A DNA stretch of 26,336 nucleotides from DATFJC01 sp964528795 (lineage in GTDB: Bacteria; Patescibacteriota; Patescibacteriia; UBA2591; UBA6264). Where the stretch lies: assembly GCA_964528795.1 (NCBI GenBank), contig CAZGUY010000010.1:1-26336 (forward strand), written 5' to 3'. A model generated the notes under the pieces. It was not told the DNA's origin. It did not search any database and saw only the letters and a program-made list of their open reading frames with translations. This document shows positions 13,404 through 20,700 of the stretch, piece after piece. Each line of letters begins with the position of its first letter. Position 1 is the stretch's first letter. The position numbers and the translations under genes were made by a program.

Positions 13404-15326
13404 TTAATCTTTCTCTTCTTTATCTTCTTCATCATCGTTGTTTTCTTCATATTCCCCTTCAATTGTATCATCATCATCTTTCTTTTTCTTTTGTTGTTTA
13501 GTTTGAGTACCACCAGCTTTACCTGTTTTAGCCTTAGGTCCTTTATTGCCATACATTGCAGTTCCAACCTTTTGAACCGCTTTAGACAAATCTTTTATAG
13601 CATCCTTAATTTTGTCTATATCCTTATCATCTTTAACTTCTTTTAAAGCTTTAATTTTTTCTTTAATTTCTTTTTTGTCTTTTTTATCAATTTTATCACC
13701 AGCTTCTTCAATAGCCTTTTTAGAACTATGAATCAGGGTATCTGCTTCGTTTCTAGTCTTAATTAATTTTTCTTTCTTTTTATCCTTTTCAGCAAACTTT
13801 TCTGCTTCTTTTTTCATTTTTTCAATTTCTTCATCTGAAAGAGCAGTAGAATCTTTAATAGTAATATTTTGTGATTTTCCAGTTCCTTTATCTTTAGCAG
13901 TAACCTGCAGGATTCCATTAGCATCAATTTCAAAAGTGACTTCAATTTTTGGAACACCTCGTGGTGCAGGGGGAATTCCATCTAGTATAAATTTACCCAA
14001 ACTTCGATTATCAGAAGCCATTTTTCTTTCTCCTTGAACAACATTAATTTCTACTGAACTTTGATTGTCAGCTGCTGTAGAAAATACTTTACTTTCAGAA
14101 GTAGGAATAGTAGTATTTTTCTCTATTAAAGGAGTAGTAATACCTCCTAAGGTCTCAATACCTAAAGTAAGGGGAGTAACATCCAAAAGTAATACATCTT
14201 GAACATCTTCATCACCAGACAAAATACCAGCCTGGATAGCAGCTCCCATAGCTACACATTCCATTGGATCAATTCCTCTTTCAATTTTTTCACCAATATT
14301 ATCTTTAATAAACTTTTTAACTAATGGCATTCTAGTTGGTCCACCAACTAAAATAATTCTATCTACTTGGCTTTTATCTAAATCAGCATCATTCAAAGCT
14401 GATTTAATTGAATCACTAGATTTTTTAACAATAGGTCGAGCCAATTCTTCCATTTTGCTTCTAGTAATTTTCATATTAAGATGTTTTGGACCATTATCAT
14501 TAGCTGTTATAAAGGGTAAATTAATTTCTGTTTCTTTGACAGATGAAAGCTCTATTTTAGCCTTTTCAGCAGCAGTTCTTAAACGTTGCATTGCCATTTC
14601 ATCAGAACTTACATCAATGCCTTCTTTGTCCTTAAACTCATCTAAAATATAATCTACTAAAGCATCATCCATATCTTTACCACCAAGTTTAGTATCTCCA
14701 GAAGTAGAAAGAACTTCAAATTGACTTTCTTTCTCACCTTCTTCCATTTCTACCCTAGCAATATTCATAATAGTGACATCTAGGGTTCCAGCTCCCATAT
14801 CAAAGACCATTACTTTTTGATCTTCGTCTTTTACCTTATCTAAACCATAAGCAAAAGAAGCAGCTGTAGGCTCATTTACTAAGCGAAGTACATCAAGGCC
14901 AGCAATTTTACCAGCATCTTTAGTAGCTTGTCTTTGAGAATCATCAAAATAAGCTGGAACAGTAATAACAGCACTATCTACTTCCTCTCCTAAATAATCC
15001 TTAGCATCTTTTTTTATTTTTTGCAAAATAAAGGCAGAAATTTGTTGAGGGGTGTATTCTTTATCTTCAATTTTGTATTTATAATCTGTCCCCATTTTTC
15101 TTTTAGCTGCAAAAATGGTTTTTTCAGGATTAGCCCTTGCCTGCCTTCTAGCTGGCTCACCTACTAAAAGTTCCCCTTCCTTATCAAAGGCAACATAAGA
15201 TGGAAAAGCTTTTCCACCAACAATAGTTGTCCCCTCTTTAGAAGGAATCATTTTAGGTTTACCACCTTCCATATAGGCAGCAGCGGAATTAGAAGTACCT
15301 AAATCAATACCAATTGTTTTAGACAT
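13404..15326 (-). CDS. dnaK: Chaperone DnaK (Hsp70)
   Basis: 640 residues, full length. The N-terminal ATPase has IGIDLGTSNSAAA (phosphate 1), LVNEPTAASFAYGL, VFDMGAGTLDVTI (phosphate 2, with GAGT in place of the usual GGGT) and ILVGGPTRMP (adenosine). The substrate domain begins after LLLDVTPLTLGIETLGG. The C-terminal lid is Lys/Glu-rich and ends in an acidic tail with repeated Asp/Glu. It folds client proteins in an ATP cycle with GrpE, encoded upstream; no dnaJ is in this window. Last gene of the CIRCE-controlled operon. There is no Shine-Dalgarno; a nested hairpin (15352-15409) lies between hsp20 and dnaK. Confidence 0.98.
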   Translation of the reverse strand: MSKTIGIDLGTSNSAAAYMEGGKPKMIPSKEGTTIVGGKAFPSYVAFDKEGELLVGEPARRQARANPEKTIFAAKRKMGTDYKYKIEDKEYTPQQISAFILQKIKKDAKDYLGEEVDSAVITVPAYFDDSQRQATKDAGKIAGLDVLRLVNEPTAASFAYGLDKVKDEDQKVMVFDMGAGTLDVTIMNIARVEMEEGEKESQFEVLSTSGDTKLGGKDMDDALVDYILDEFKDKEGIDVSSDEMAMQRLRTAAEKAKIELSSVKETEINLPFITANDNGPKHLNMKITRSKMEELARPIVKKSSDSIKSALNDADLDKSQVDRIILVGGPTRMPLVKKFIKDNIGEKIERGIDPMECVAMGAAIQAGILSGDEDVQDVLLLDVTPLTLGIETLGGITTPLIEKNTTIPTSESKVFSTAADNQSSVEINVVQGERKMASDNRSLGKFILDGIPPAPRGVPKIEVTFEIDANGILQVTAKDKGTGKSQNITIKDSTALSDEEIEKMKKEAEKFAEKDKKKEKLIKTRNEADTLIHSSKKAIEEAGDKIDKKDKKEIKEKIKALKEVKDDKDIDKIKDAIKDLSKAVQKVGTAMYGNKGPKAKTGKAGGTQTKQQKKKKDDDDTIEGEYEENNDDEEDKEEKD

Positions 15327-15351
15327 AATATTTTTTGTTTAAATTTGTTAA

Positions 15352-15409
15352 TTAACTGATAGTTAGCCCTGATAAGCCTAATTTTTATCAGGGCCAATTA
15401 ATCAGTTAA
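15352..15409 (-). promoter_or_regulatory. Nested hairpin between hsp20 and dnaK
   Basis: Inner stem GCCCTGATAA (15366-15375)/TTATCAGGGC (15385-15394) and outer stem TTAACTGAT (15352-15360)/ATCAGTTAA (15401-15409). No U-tract follows on the minus strand, so it is not a simple terminator. It could be an RNA-processing or stability element setting the dnaK to hsp20 ratio. Confidence 0.55.
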
Positions 15410-15414
15410 CTAAT

Positions 15415-15840
15415 TTATTTGACATCAATTTTAACTTTTTTCTTTTTATCGAGCTCTTCTTTAATAGGCGCCTCAATTTTAAGGGTTCCTTCAGAATACT
15501 TGGCTTTTACTTTACTTTCATCTACTTTAGCAGGAAGGTTAATATTTCTATAAAATCTACCAGAACGAACTTCTTTTCTGTAATAATCCTTTTCTTCTAC
15601 TTCTGACTTCTTTTCGGTTTTTCCCTTAATGCTTAAGACGTTATCTTCGATAGTAATGTCTACGTCTTCAGGATCAACTCCACTTAAAGGAGATTCAACA
15701 ACTACATTACCCTGGCTTTTATAAACATCTACAGCAGGAGTAAACTTTCCTGACTTTCTTTCTGGCCAATTATCAAAGAATTTATCCATTTCCTCCCAAG
15801 GGTCAAATAACCAATTATTACGAAATGGTACGATAGCCAT
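15415..15840 (-). CDS. Small heat shock protein (Hsp20/alpha-crystallin family)
   Basis: 141 residues. The N-terminal arm FRNNWLFDPWEEMDKFFDNW is followed by an alpha-crystallin domain from about residue 34 (PAVDVYKSQGNVVVESPLSGVDPEDVDITIEDNVLSIKG...YYRKEVRSGRFYRNINLP...VKAKYSEGTLKIEAP). The end, KVKIDVK, resembles the I-x-I/V anchoring tail. ATP-independent holdase handing unfolded proteins to DnaK. Third gene of the heat-shock operon, 81 nt after grpE, without a clear Shine-Dalgarno. Confidence 0.95.
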   Translation of the reverse strand: MAIVPFRNNWLFDPWEEMDKFFDNWPERKSGKFTPAVDVYKSQGNVVVESPLSGVDPEDVDITIEDNVLSIKGKTEKKSEVEEKDYYRKEVRSGRFYRNINLPAKVDESKVKAKYSEGTLKIEAPIKEELDKKKKVKIDVK

Positions 15841-15921
15841 AAGTTTTAATGGTTAAATGGATTTATAAATTATTGACCTTTAATAAATTATTAAAAATAA
15901 TTATCTTAACTATTATTTACT

Positions 15922-16482
15922 CTATTCCAAAACTACTTTAGCTGGCCTTATAACTTTTCCATGCATTATATAACCAGCTTGAACTTCTTTTTTGATTTTA
16001 TTGCCTTGATTTTCTTTATCGCTTTTATCAACTGCTTCATGATATGTAGTATCAAACTCCTTACCAACTGTTTTGATTCTTTCTACTCCTTGACCTTTTA
16101 AAAATTGCTCAAATTGATTTGAAATTTGAATTATACCTTTAACCCAACTATTATCAGCTAAATCATCTGGTACTTGATCAACAGAGTGATTTAAACTATC
16201 TAAAATGTAAAGAAGTTCTTTAATTAACTTAAGGTTACTAAATTTCATCCACTTTTCTTTTTCCTTTTGGATTTCTTTTTCTCGGTTTTGGTAATCCGCC
16301 CTAGCTCTTTTCCAGCCATTTAAATACTTTTGGGTCAACTCCTCCAATTCTTCTATTTTATTTTTTAAAGCTTTAATATCTTTTTCTTTTTTTTTGCAAC
16401 CTTTATCTTTGTTTGAATCTTTTTCATCTGTTTTTTTATTTTCGTTTTCTTTGTTCTCTTGGTTGTTTTTAGGGTCAGTCAT
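15922..16482 (-). CDS. grpE: GrpE, DnaK nucleotide exchange factor
   Basis: 186 residues. A highly charged low-complexity N-terminus (residues 1-32) precedes a long coiled coil to about residue 95, then the C-terminal beta-wing domain with the GrpE signature (VGKEFDTTYHEAV...IKKEVQAGYIMHGKVIRPAKVVL). It releases ADP from DnaK and acts as a thermosensor. Five nt downstream of hrcA, no Shine-Dalgarno. Confidence 0.95.
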   Translation of the reverse strand: MTDPKNNQENKENENKKTDEKDSNKDKGCKKKEKDIKALKNKIEELEELTQKYLNGWKRARADYQNREKEIQKEKEKWMKFSNLKLIKELLYILDSLNHSVDQVPDDLADNSWVKGIIQISNQFEQFLKGQGVERIKTVGKEFDTTYHEAVDKSDKENQGNKIKKEVQAGYIMHGKVIRPAKVVLE

Positions 16483-16487
16483 ATGTT

Positions 16488-17189
16488 TTAATTATTATTT
16501 TTTAAAATTTCCCTACCATAATTGAGTAAGGCAAGATTTTTAGCATAATCCATTCTAGTTGGTCCAATAATACCCATAATTTTTTTATGAGGAGAGTCAG
16601 GAATCTCAAAACTAGTTAAAATAGCTCCACAAAATTCACTAAAGGGGTTGTCTTCACCAATCATTACCCTAGTTTCTTTACCAATCCGGCCTGAAACTTC
16701 TCCCATAATATTATCCAAACTATCAACTACTTGAGAAATTGTTTCAACTGAACTATGATTTTCAAATTCAGGTTGATTAAAAAGATAAGTAAAACCAGTG
16801 TAATAAAAACTACGTTTGTTAAAAATTAAAATCCCAAGCTCTTCTGAAAGAGCAGCTATTTCCTTTAAAGTTTCTTTAAGCTTTTTTTGGCCTTGATGCT
16901 TTTTAATAATCTTTTTAAAACGCTTTTTTTCTTTTTTGGTTAAATCTTTTAAATTTAAAAGATTATCAATATAGTAATTAAAAGCCTTTAGGGTTGGTAC
17001 CCTACCAGCTGAAACATGAGGCTTGGAAAGAAAACCTTGATCAGCTAAGTCAGACATTTCATTACGAATAGTAGCACTACTAATATCTAACTTACATTTC
17101 TTTTTCAAAAACTTTGAGCCAACAGGCTCAGCTGTTTTAATGTAATTTTTAATAACTAATTTTAATAATTTTTTTTGTCTTTTGGTCAT
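16488..17189 (-). CDS. hrcA: Heat-inducible repressor HrcA (short form)
   Basis: 233 residues, about 100 fewer than common HrcA. The N-terminal winged helix is intact (TKRQKKLLKLVIKNYIKTAEPVGSKFL, SSATIRNEMSDLADQGFLSKPHVSAGRVPT). The C-terminal MGIIGPTRMDYAKNLALLNYGREIL motif is present, so the loss is in the middle GAF-like/dimerisation part. Represses its own operon by binding CIRCE (17213-17239). The ATG lies 8 nt after a TATAAT -10, so the mRNA is predicted to be leaderless. Confidence 0.95.
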   Translation of the reverse strand: MTKRQKKLLKLVIKNYIKTAEPVGSKFLKKKCKLDISSATIRNEMSDLADQGFLSKPHVSAGRVPTLKAFNYYIDNLLNLKDLTKKEKKRFKKIIKKHQGQKKLKETLKEIAALSEELGILIFNKRSFYYTGFTYLFNQPEFENHSSVETISQVVDSLDNIMGEVSGRIGKETRVMIGEDNPFSEFCGAILTSFEIPDSPHKKIMGIIGPTRMDYAKNLALLNYGREILKNNN

Positions 17190-17197
17190 ACATTTTG

Positions 17198-17226
17198 ATT
17201 ATAAAAAACTACTTAGCACTCGTCAA
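17198..17226 (-). promoter_or_regulatory. hrcA operon promoter
   Basis: TTGACG (17226-17221) and TATAAT (17203-17198) with a 17-nt spacer. The -35 lies across the CIRCE loop and arm, so bound HrcA would block RNA polymerase directly. Confidence 0.85.
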
Positions 17227-17239
17227 GGGTGAGTGCTAA
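17213..17239. promoter_or_regulatory. CIRCE operator
   Basis: Perfect consensus TTAGCACTC-N9-GAGTGCTAA, 24 nt upstream of hrcA. It is the HrcA binding site controlling hrcA-grpE-hsp20-dnaK. Confidence 0.98.
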
Positions 17240-17333
17240 GTAATTTGTGGAAAACTATATATTCTACCTTAATAAAAGTATTTTTTAAATATTTAATACT
17301 TATATTAAGTTGTAAGTTTAGATTTTAATATTT

Positions 17334-17630
17334 TTATTGATTTTTAGCAAACCCAATATTTGATTTTGGTCCTTTTGCTTCTTCTATTTTACCAAACTTT
17401 TCCTCATAAGCTTTAATGTTTTGCTGTAAAGCTTTAGCAACTCTTTTAGCATGAGCTGGGCTAGTTATTACTCTACTTACAAGCTCTCCTCTTGGAGGGA
17501 TGGCTAAGAAAAAATCTAATACAAATTCAGATTTGTTATGTCTTATTTGCATTAAATTAGAATAATTCCCCCTTAACTCATCATCAGAAGTATTAAACTT
17601 TAATTGTTGGTTTTTTTGTTTATTGGCCAT
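17334..17630 (-). CDS. DUF3467 family protein
   Basis: 98 residues. The core NYSNLMQIRHNKSEFVLDFFLAIPPRGELVSRVITSPAHAKRVAKALQQNIKAYEEKFG is typical of DUF3467, small cytoplasmic proteins of unknown function common in CPR and other bacteria. Last gene of a four-gene minus-strand cluster, 17 nt after the nucleotidyltransferase gene. No Shine-Dalgarno. Confidence 0.85.
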   Translation of the reverse strand: MANKQKNQQLKFNTSDDELRGNYSNLMQIRHNKSEFVLDFFLAIPPRGELVSRVITSPAHAKRVAKALQQNIKAYEEKFGKIEEAKGPKSNIGFAKNQ

Positions 17631-17647
17631 ATTTATTTAAAGTTAAA

Positions 17648-18127
17648 TTATTTATTATTTAAAGCATTTTTTATTTTTTCTACCTTTTTAGGACGATTAA
17701 GTTTTTTATAAGCTCGCTTTTCTATTTTTAACGGATAGCAAAAAATCTTATAACCCCCTAGTCTTTTTTTAATCAAATCTTTTTTATTTTTATTTAAATT
17801 TTCAGGATGAAGATCTTTGTCTGTAGTAAAAACTTCTATTTCAACCCTTTTGATTTTAAATTTAAAAGTTTTAAATTTTGTACCATCATTTTTTAAAGAC
17901 CCCTTTTCTTTAATATTGTACAAAAGATTGTCCTTAAAAACCTTTTCTGCTCTTTTTAAATCAGAAGGTAAAACAACAATATCAATATCATGACCCTTAA
18001 AAGCATTAATTCCTTGAATAGCTAAATTAAGACTACCAGTCAAAACCCAATCAATATCTTCTTGTTTTAACCTTTTTGCTATCTCTATGAGAATGTTTTC
18101 TATTTTTTGAGATATTAATTTATTCAT
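17648..18127 (-). CDS. Nucleotidyltransferase-fold protein
   Basis: 159 residues. VLTGSLNLAIQG followed by HDIDIVV is the G-S...D-x-D active-site pattern of the MNT/pol-beta superfamily, and VEIEVFT may supply the third acidic residue. The C-terminus is short and Lys-rich. Such single-domain proteins transfer nucleotides to small molecules or proteins; the substrate is unknown. Its start codon overlaps the end of the Cys-rich gene by one base, so the two are probably translationally coupled. No HEPN toxin partner is nearby. Confidence 0.75.
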   Translation of the reverse strand: MNKLISQKIENILIEIAKRLKQEDIDWVLTGSLNLAIQGINAFKGHDIDIVVLPSDLKRAEKVFKDNLLYNIKEKGSLKNDGTKFKTFKFKIKRVEIEVFTTDKDLHPENLNKNKKDLIKKRLGGYKIFCYPLKIEKRAYKKLNRPKKVEKIKNALNNK

Positions 18128-18321
18128 TATTTTTTTTGATCTTTTATAAAAGATCTTATTGACCTATCATAAGTCTTTTCTTTTTCTTTAGAAAAATAAC
18201 AAGCTGGCAATTCACCTCTTTGTCTATGATAAGTTATACATTCACAACAAACCCCCTTTCTTGGACAATTAGGATAAGTACAAGGACAGGACTCAAGATT
18301 TTCTTGTTTTTGACACTCCAT
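18127..18321 (-). CDS. Cys-rich protein, DUF6485-like
   Basis: 64 residues with eight cysteines at 3, 12, 14, 19, 25, 26, 28 and 41 in the pattern CPCTYPNCPRKGVCCECITYHRQRGELPACYF, resembling the DUF6485 family of small putative metal-binding proteins. No signal peptide, so cytoplasmic. Function unknown. One-base overlap with the next gene. Confidence 0.78.
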   Translation of the reverse strand: MECQKQENLESCPCTYPNCPRKGVCCECITYHRQRGELPACYFSKEKEKTYDRSIRSFIKDQKK

Positions 18322-18345
18322 AATTTTATCTCAGTTAAGAAATTA

Positions 18346-18588
18346 TTACAATTTTTTGAAAAAACCCTTTACCTTAGAAGTAATTTTTTGCCAAAAACTT
18401 AATTCTTTTGCTACGACAAAAATGTAAAAGATTTCTAAAATTCCAAGAGTATTTATAACAAGCATAACAATAAACCAAATCTTGTCTTCCCTTTGAGCTG
18501 CCTTCCATAAAGCTATCCCTGTCCACGGCAAAACCCAAATCAAAAGAAACAAAGTAACTAAAGGATTTTGTAATAAATTAGGTTGCAT
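18346..18588 (-). CDS. DUF5652 family membrane protein
   Basis: 80 residues with two spans (about 11-29 and 36-60) separated by WKAAQREDKIW, then an amphipathic basic tail. The W-x-G-x-A-L-W-K-A-A motif with W-F-I-x-M-L-V-I-N-T-L-G-I-L-E-I fits DUF5652, frequent in Patescibacteria. First gene of the cluster, with its own promoter (18633-18660). Confidence 0.82.
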   Translation of the reverse strand: MQPNLLQNPLVTLFLLIWVLPWTGIALWKAAQREDKIWFIVMLVINTLGILEIFYIFVVAKELSFWQKITSKVKGFFKKL

Positions 18589-18632
18589 AAATTTAAATTA
18601 AAAATGAATTATATTTATATAAGACTATCCTT

Positions 18633-18660
18633 ATTATACCATTAAAGCTTAAAAATACAA
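18633..18660 (-). promoter_or_regulatory. Promoter of the DUF5652-DUF3467 gene cluster
   Basis: TTGTAT (18660-18655) and TATAAT (18638-18633) with a 16-nt spacer and a TG dinucleotide one base before the -10 (extended -10). It starts one base after the murG stop codon. Confidence 0.72.
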
Positions 18661-18661
18661 A

Positions 18662-19726
18662 TTAAATATTTTTTAAAATAATATCAGCTATTTTTGAACT
18701 TGCTTTAGAATGACTTAATTTCATTATATTCTTAGAAAGTTTTTTCCTCATCGGATCAGATCCTAAAAGATCATTTATCTTTTTTGATAAAATCTTTTCA
18801 TTTAATTTACTCTGCTTTATGCAAATAGCAGCTTGTTTTTTACAAAACACTCGGGCATTTTGAACTTGAGAAGAATGCGGTAAAGGTATAAAAATTGTTG
18901 GCTTACCTAGCCGGGAAAGCTCACTAACAGAACCAACTCCAGCTCGTGACACAACTATATCAGCTATAGTATAGGCATGCTTTAGAGCATCTGTTAAAAA
19001 TTCATAAGAACGATAATGATAATCTCTTGCTTTTAAAAGCTTATCTTTGCCAGTAATATGAATTACTTGGGCTTTATCGGTTATATTATCTAAAGCCCTT
19101 AAAACAATCTTATTTATTTTTTGAGCTCCTGTCCCCCCTCCCATAATCAAAACTGTTTTTAAATCTTTTTTTAAATCAAATTCTTTTAAAGCAACTTTTT
19201 TATTACCGTGTAAAACTTCATTTCTTACCGGGGTTCCGGTTACAACAGAATTTTTATGAAAATATTTTTTTAAACTTTCAAAACTTAAAGTGATCTTTGT
19301 AGCAAAAAAAGATATAATTTTATTAGCTAAACCAGGCTTTATATCAAGTTGATGAACAAACACAGGTACCTTTAAAACAAAACCAGCTAAACTAACAGGT
19401 ACTGCTACAAAACTACCTGCTCCTAAAATTGCATCTGGCTTAAATTTTTTAATTAAAAAAATGGATTGGAAAAACCCAATCAATACCTTAAAAGGGTCAA
19501 TAAAATTCTTAAAGCTAAAATATCTTCTTAATTTACCTGAACAAATTGACTTATAAGGAATATTTTTAGCTTGGGCCAATTTTTTTTCAGGCTCCCCTTT
19601 TCTCGTTCCAACAAACAAAAATTCTACATTTGTTTCTTTATCCTGTATCTTATCTGCTATAGAAAGCAAAGGGGTTGTTGACCCAGCTGTTCCTCCTCCA
19701 GTTATAATAATTTTTTTTGTTTTCAT
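18662..19726 (-). CDS. murG: MurG, lipid II-forming GlcNAc transferase
   Basis: 354 residues from the ATG at 19726. An upstream ATG at 19747 is rejected because the likely -10 TATAAT lies inside that extension. GT-B fold: the N-terminal loop ITGGGTAGSTTP, the second Gly loop LIMGGGTGAQKIN, and the donor site SRAGVGSVSELSRLGKPTIFIPLPHSSQVQNA. It adds GlcNAc from UDP-GlcNAc to lipid I at the inner membrane face for peptidoglycan. The His normally following the first Gly loop (GGHxxP) is Ser16 here. Not next to other mur genes in this window. Confidence 0.92.
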   Translation of the reverse strand: MKTKKIIITGGGTAGSTTPLLSIADKIQDKETNVEFLFVGTRKGEPEKKLAQAKNIPYKSICSGKLRRYFSFKNFIDPFKVLIGFFQSIFLIKKFKPDAILGAGSFVAVPVSLAGFVLKVPVFVHQLDIKPGLANKIISFFATKITLSFESLKKYFHKNSVVTGTPVRNEVLHGNKKVALKEFDLKKDLKTVLIMGGGTGAQKINKIVLRALDNITDKAQVIHITGKDKLLKARDYHYRSYEFLTDALKHAYTIADIVVSRAGVGSVSELSRLGKPTIFIPLPHSSQVQNARVFCKKQAAICIKQSKLNEKILSKKINDLLGSDPMRKKLSKNIMKLSHSKASSKIADIILKNI

Positions 19727-19737
19727 ACTCTTTTTAT

Positions 19738-19743
19738 TATAAT
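19738..19743 (-). promoter_or_regulatory. -10 element for a leaderless murG transcript
   Basis: TATAAT ends about 9-11 nt before the preferred murG ATG; the -35 is poor (CTTTTA/TTTTAA at 16-17 nt). Together with the family N-terminus it sets the start choice. Confidence 0.5.
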
Positions 19744-19781
19744 ACAATATACAAAAATTAAAAGCATAAATTTAAAACTCC

Positions 19782-19810
19782 TTGACAAAAACAAAAAAAT
19801 ATACTTTAAT
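19782..19810 (+). promoter_or_regulatory. Promoter of the 118-residue gene
   Basis: TTGACA (19782-19787) and TTTAAT (19805-19810) with a 17-nt spacer. The transcription start falls inside the adjoining palindrome. Confidence 0.75.
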
Positions 19811-19830
19811 AAAGATAAATATTTATCTTT
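19811..19830. promoter_or_regulatory. 20-bp perfect palindrome at the transcription start
   Basis: AAAGATAAAT and its exact reverse complement are fused without a spacer, directly after the -10 of the 118-residue gene. The position suits a repressor operator; at RNA level it would fold only weakly. Confidence 0.55.
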
Positions 19831-19851
19831 AAAATAAAAAGGAGGTAGGTT

Positions 19852-20208
19852 ATGGAAAAGAAGTTTCAAGAACTGGATAAAATAATAGCTGACAGTCTTA
19901 ACATTAGACTTTTTGCTGATTTAGTAAAGCTAGATCTATTTAACTTTTTTCAATGCATGAAAACTCTTGAAATAACAGACAAAGAACAAATTAAAAACAT
20001 ACTGCTTCAACACATTAAGGACAAAGACCTTTGCCAATTTATTAAACATTTTCAAAAAATCAAAAAACAAGCCGACCCAGAAAAACACCAAATTGTTTTC
20101 AAAATGCACAAACTCATTAATCAGCTTACAGAGGAAGTTGCTAAAGAAGACATTGATAAACTGATTAAAAAGTACTATCCCTACTACCAGCCCCCTACTA
20201 GAATCTAA
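19852..20208 (+). CDS. Small hypothetical protein
   Basis: 118 residues, family not recognised. Largely helical, charged, with Leu/Phe-rich amphipathic segments (LNIRLFADLVKLDLFNFFQCM; IKNILLQHIKDKDLCQFIKHF) and a C-terminal IDKLIKKYYPYYQPPTRI. There are no membrane spans or metal motifs. Real because of a consensus promoter, a GGAGGT ribosome site 7 nt before the ATG, and a terminator 22 nt after the stop. Divergent from murG. Confidence 0.75.
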   Translation: MEKKFQELDKIIADSLNIRLFADLVKLDLFNFFQCMKTLEITDKEQIKNILLQHIKDKDLCQFIKHFQKIKKQADPEKHQIVFKMHKLINQLTEEVAKEDIDKLIKKYYPYYQPPTRI

Positions 20209-20229
20209 ACAAAACAAGAGCATTAATTA

Positions 20230-20251
20230 AAGGACAGGCAAACCTGTCCTT
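20230..20251 (+). terminator. Terminator of the 118-residue gene
   Basis: A perfect 9-bp AAGGACAGG/CCTGTCCTT stem with a CAAA loop, followed by ATTTTTTAT. Confidence 0.92.
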
Positions 20252-20273
20252 ATTTTTTATGTAAAAAAGAAAA

Positions 20274-20298
20274 GAGTCGTCTATTTTTCAGACGACTC
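20274..20298 (-). terminator. Terminator overlapping the end of the 107-residue gene
   Basis: A 9-bp stem GAGTCGTCT/AGACGACTC with a 7-nt loop, followed on the minus strand by TTTTCTTTTTT. The upstream arm encodes E-S-S and the UAG stop is at the loop/downstream arm, so a ribosome reaching the stop would cover the stem. Confidence 0.85.
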
Positions 20299-20604
20299 AA
20301 ATAAATTTAATTGACGGGCCTTATTTTCTTTTTCTTTTTTCAGCTTTTCTTCTGACTCTTTATAAATTGCATAAGCAATCCGCTTTGCTTTTTGAAAGTC
20401 TTTCTTAGGCACATAAATTTCATCACCGTTTGAGATCCTTTTACTTTCTAAAGAAGTTTTTGTTCTTAAAACCGGTTTTCCATTTTCTTTAAAGGTAAAT
20501 TTAAGTTCAATACTATTATCAACTACCATCACTACTTCTTTAACGATTTTAGTATCAAATCCAAGCAGGTTAATCCTTTTTACATTACCAACTTGAACAC
20601 CCAT
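20281..20604 (-). CDS. Small hypothetical protein
   Basis: 107 residues, family not recognised. The first 70 residues look beta-rich (VQVGNVKRINLLGFDTKIVKEVVMVVDNSIELKFTF...GDEIYVPKKDF) and the last 35 form a charged helix ending QLNLFESSEK. Cytoplasmic. AGGAGG precedes the ATG by 7 nt. It stands alone between a convergent gene and divergent topA. Confidence 0.75.
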   Translation of the reverse strand: MGVQVGNVKRINLLGFDTKIVKEVVMVVDNSIELKFTFKENGKPVLRTKTSLESKRISNGDEIYVPKKDFQKAKRIAYAIYKESEEKLKKEKENKARQLNLFESSEK

Positions 20605-20630
20605 TTAAACCTCCTTTTTTATTTTAAAAT

Positions 20631-20659
20631 TTGTCAATATATTTTTTTTATGTTAATAA
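20631..20659 (+). promoter_or_regulatory. Possible topA promoter
   Basis: TTGTCA (20631-20636) and TAATAA (20654-20659) with a 17-nt spacer and TGT immediately before the -10 (extended). The leader to topA would be about 35 nt. Confidence 0.5.
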
Positions 20660-20660
20660 T

Positions 20661-20689
20661 ATGGTAGCATAAATTCTTAAAAAAGTCAA
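20661..20689 (-). promoter_or_regulatory. Promoter of the 107-residue gene
   Basis: TTGACT (20689-20684) and TACCAT (20666-20661) with a 17-nt spacer and a TGC extended -10 on the minus strand. It interlocks with the divergent topA promoter region. Confidence 0.6.
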
Positions 20690-20700
20690 CCAAAAATCTT

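Noticed and set aside
20631..20636. TTGACA on the minus strand as the -35 of the 107-residue gene
   Set aside because: Seventeen nt downstream is the ribosome binding site rather than a -10; the pair at 20661-20689 fits better.
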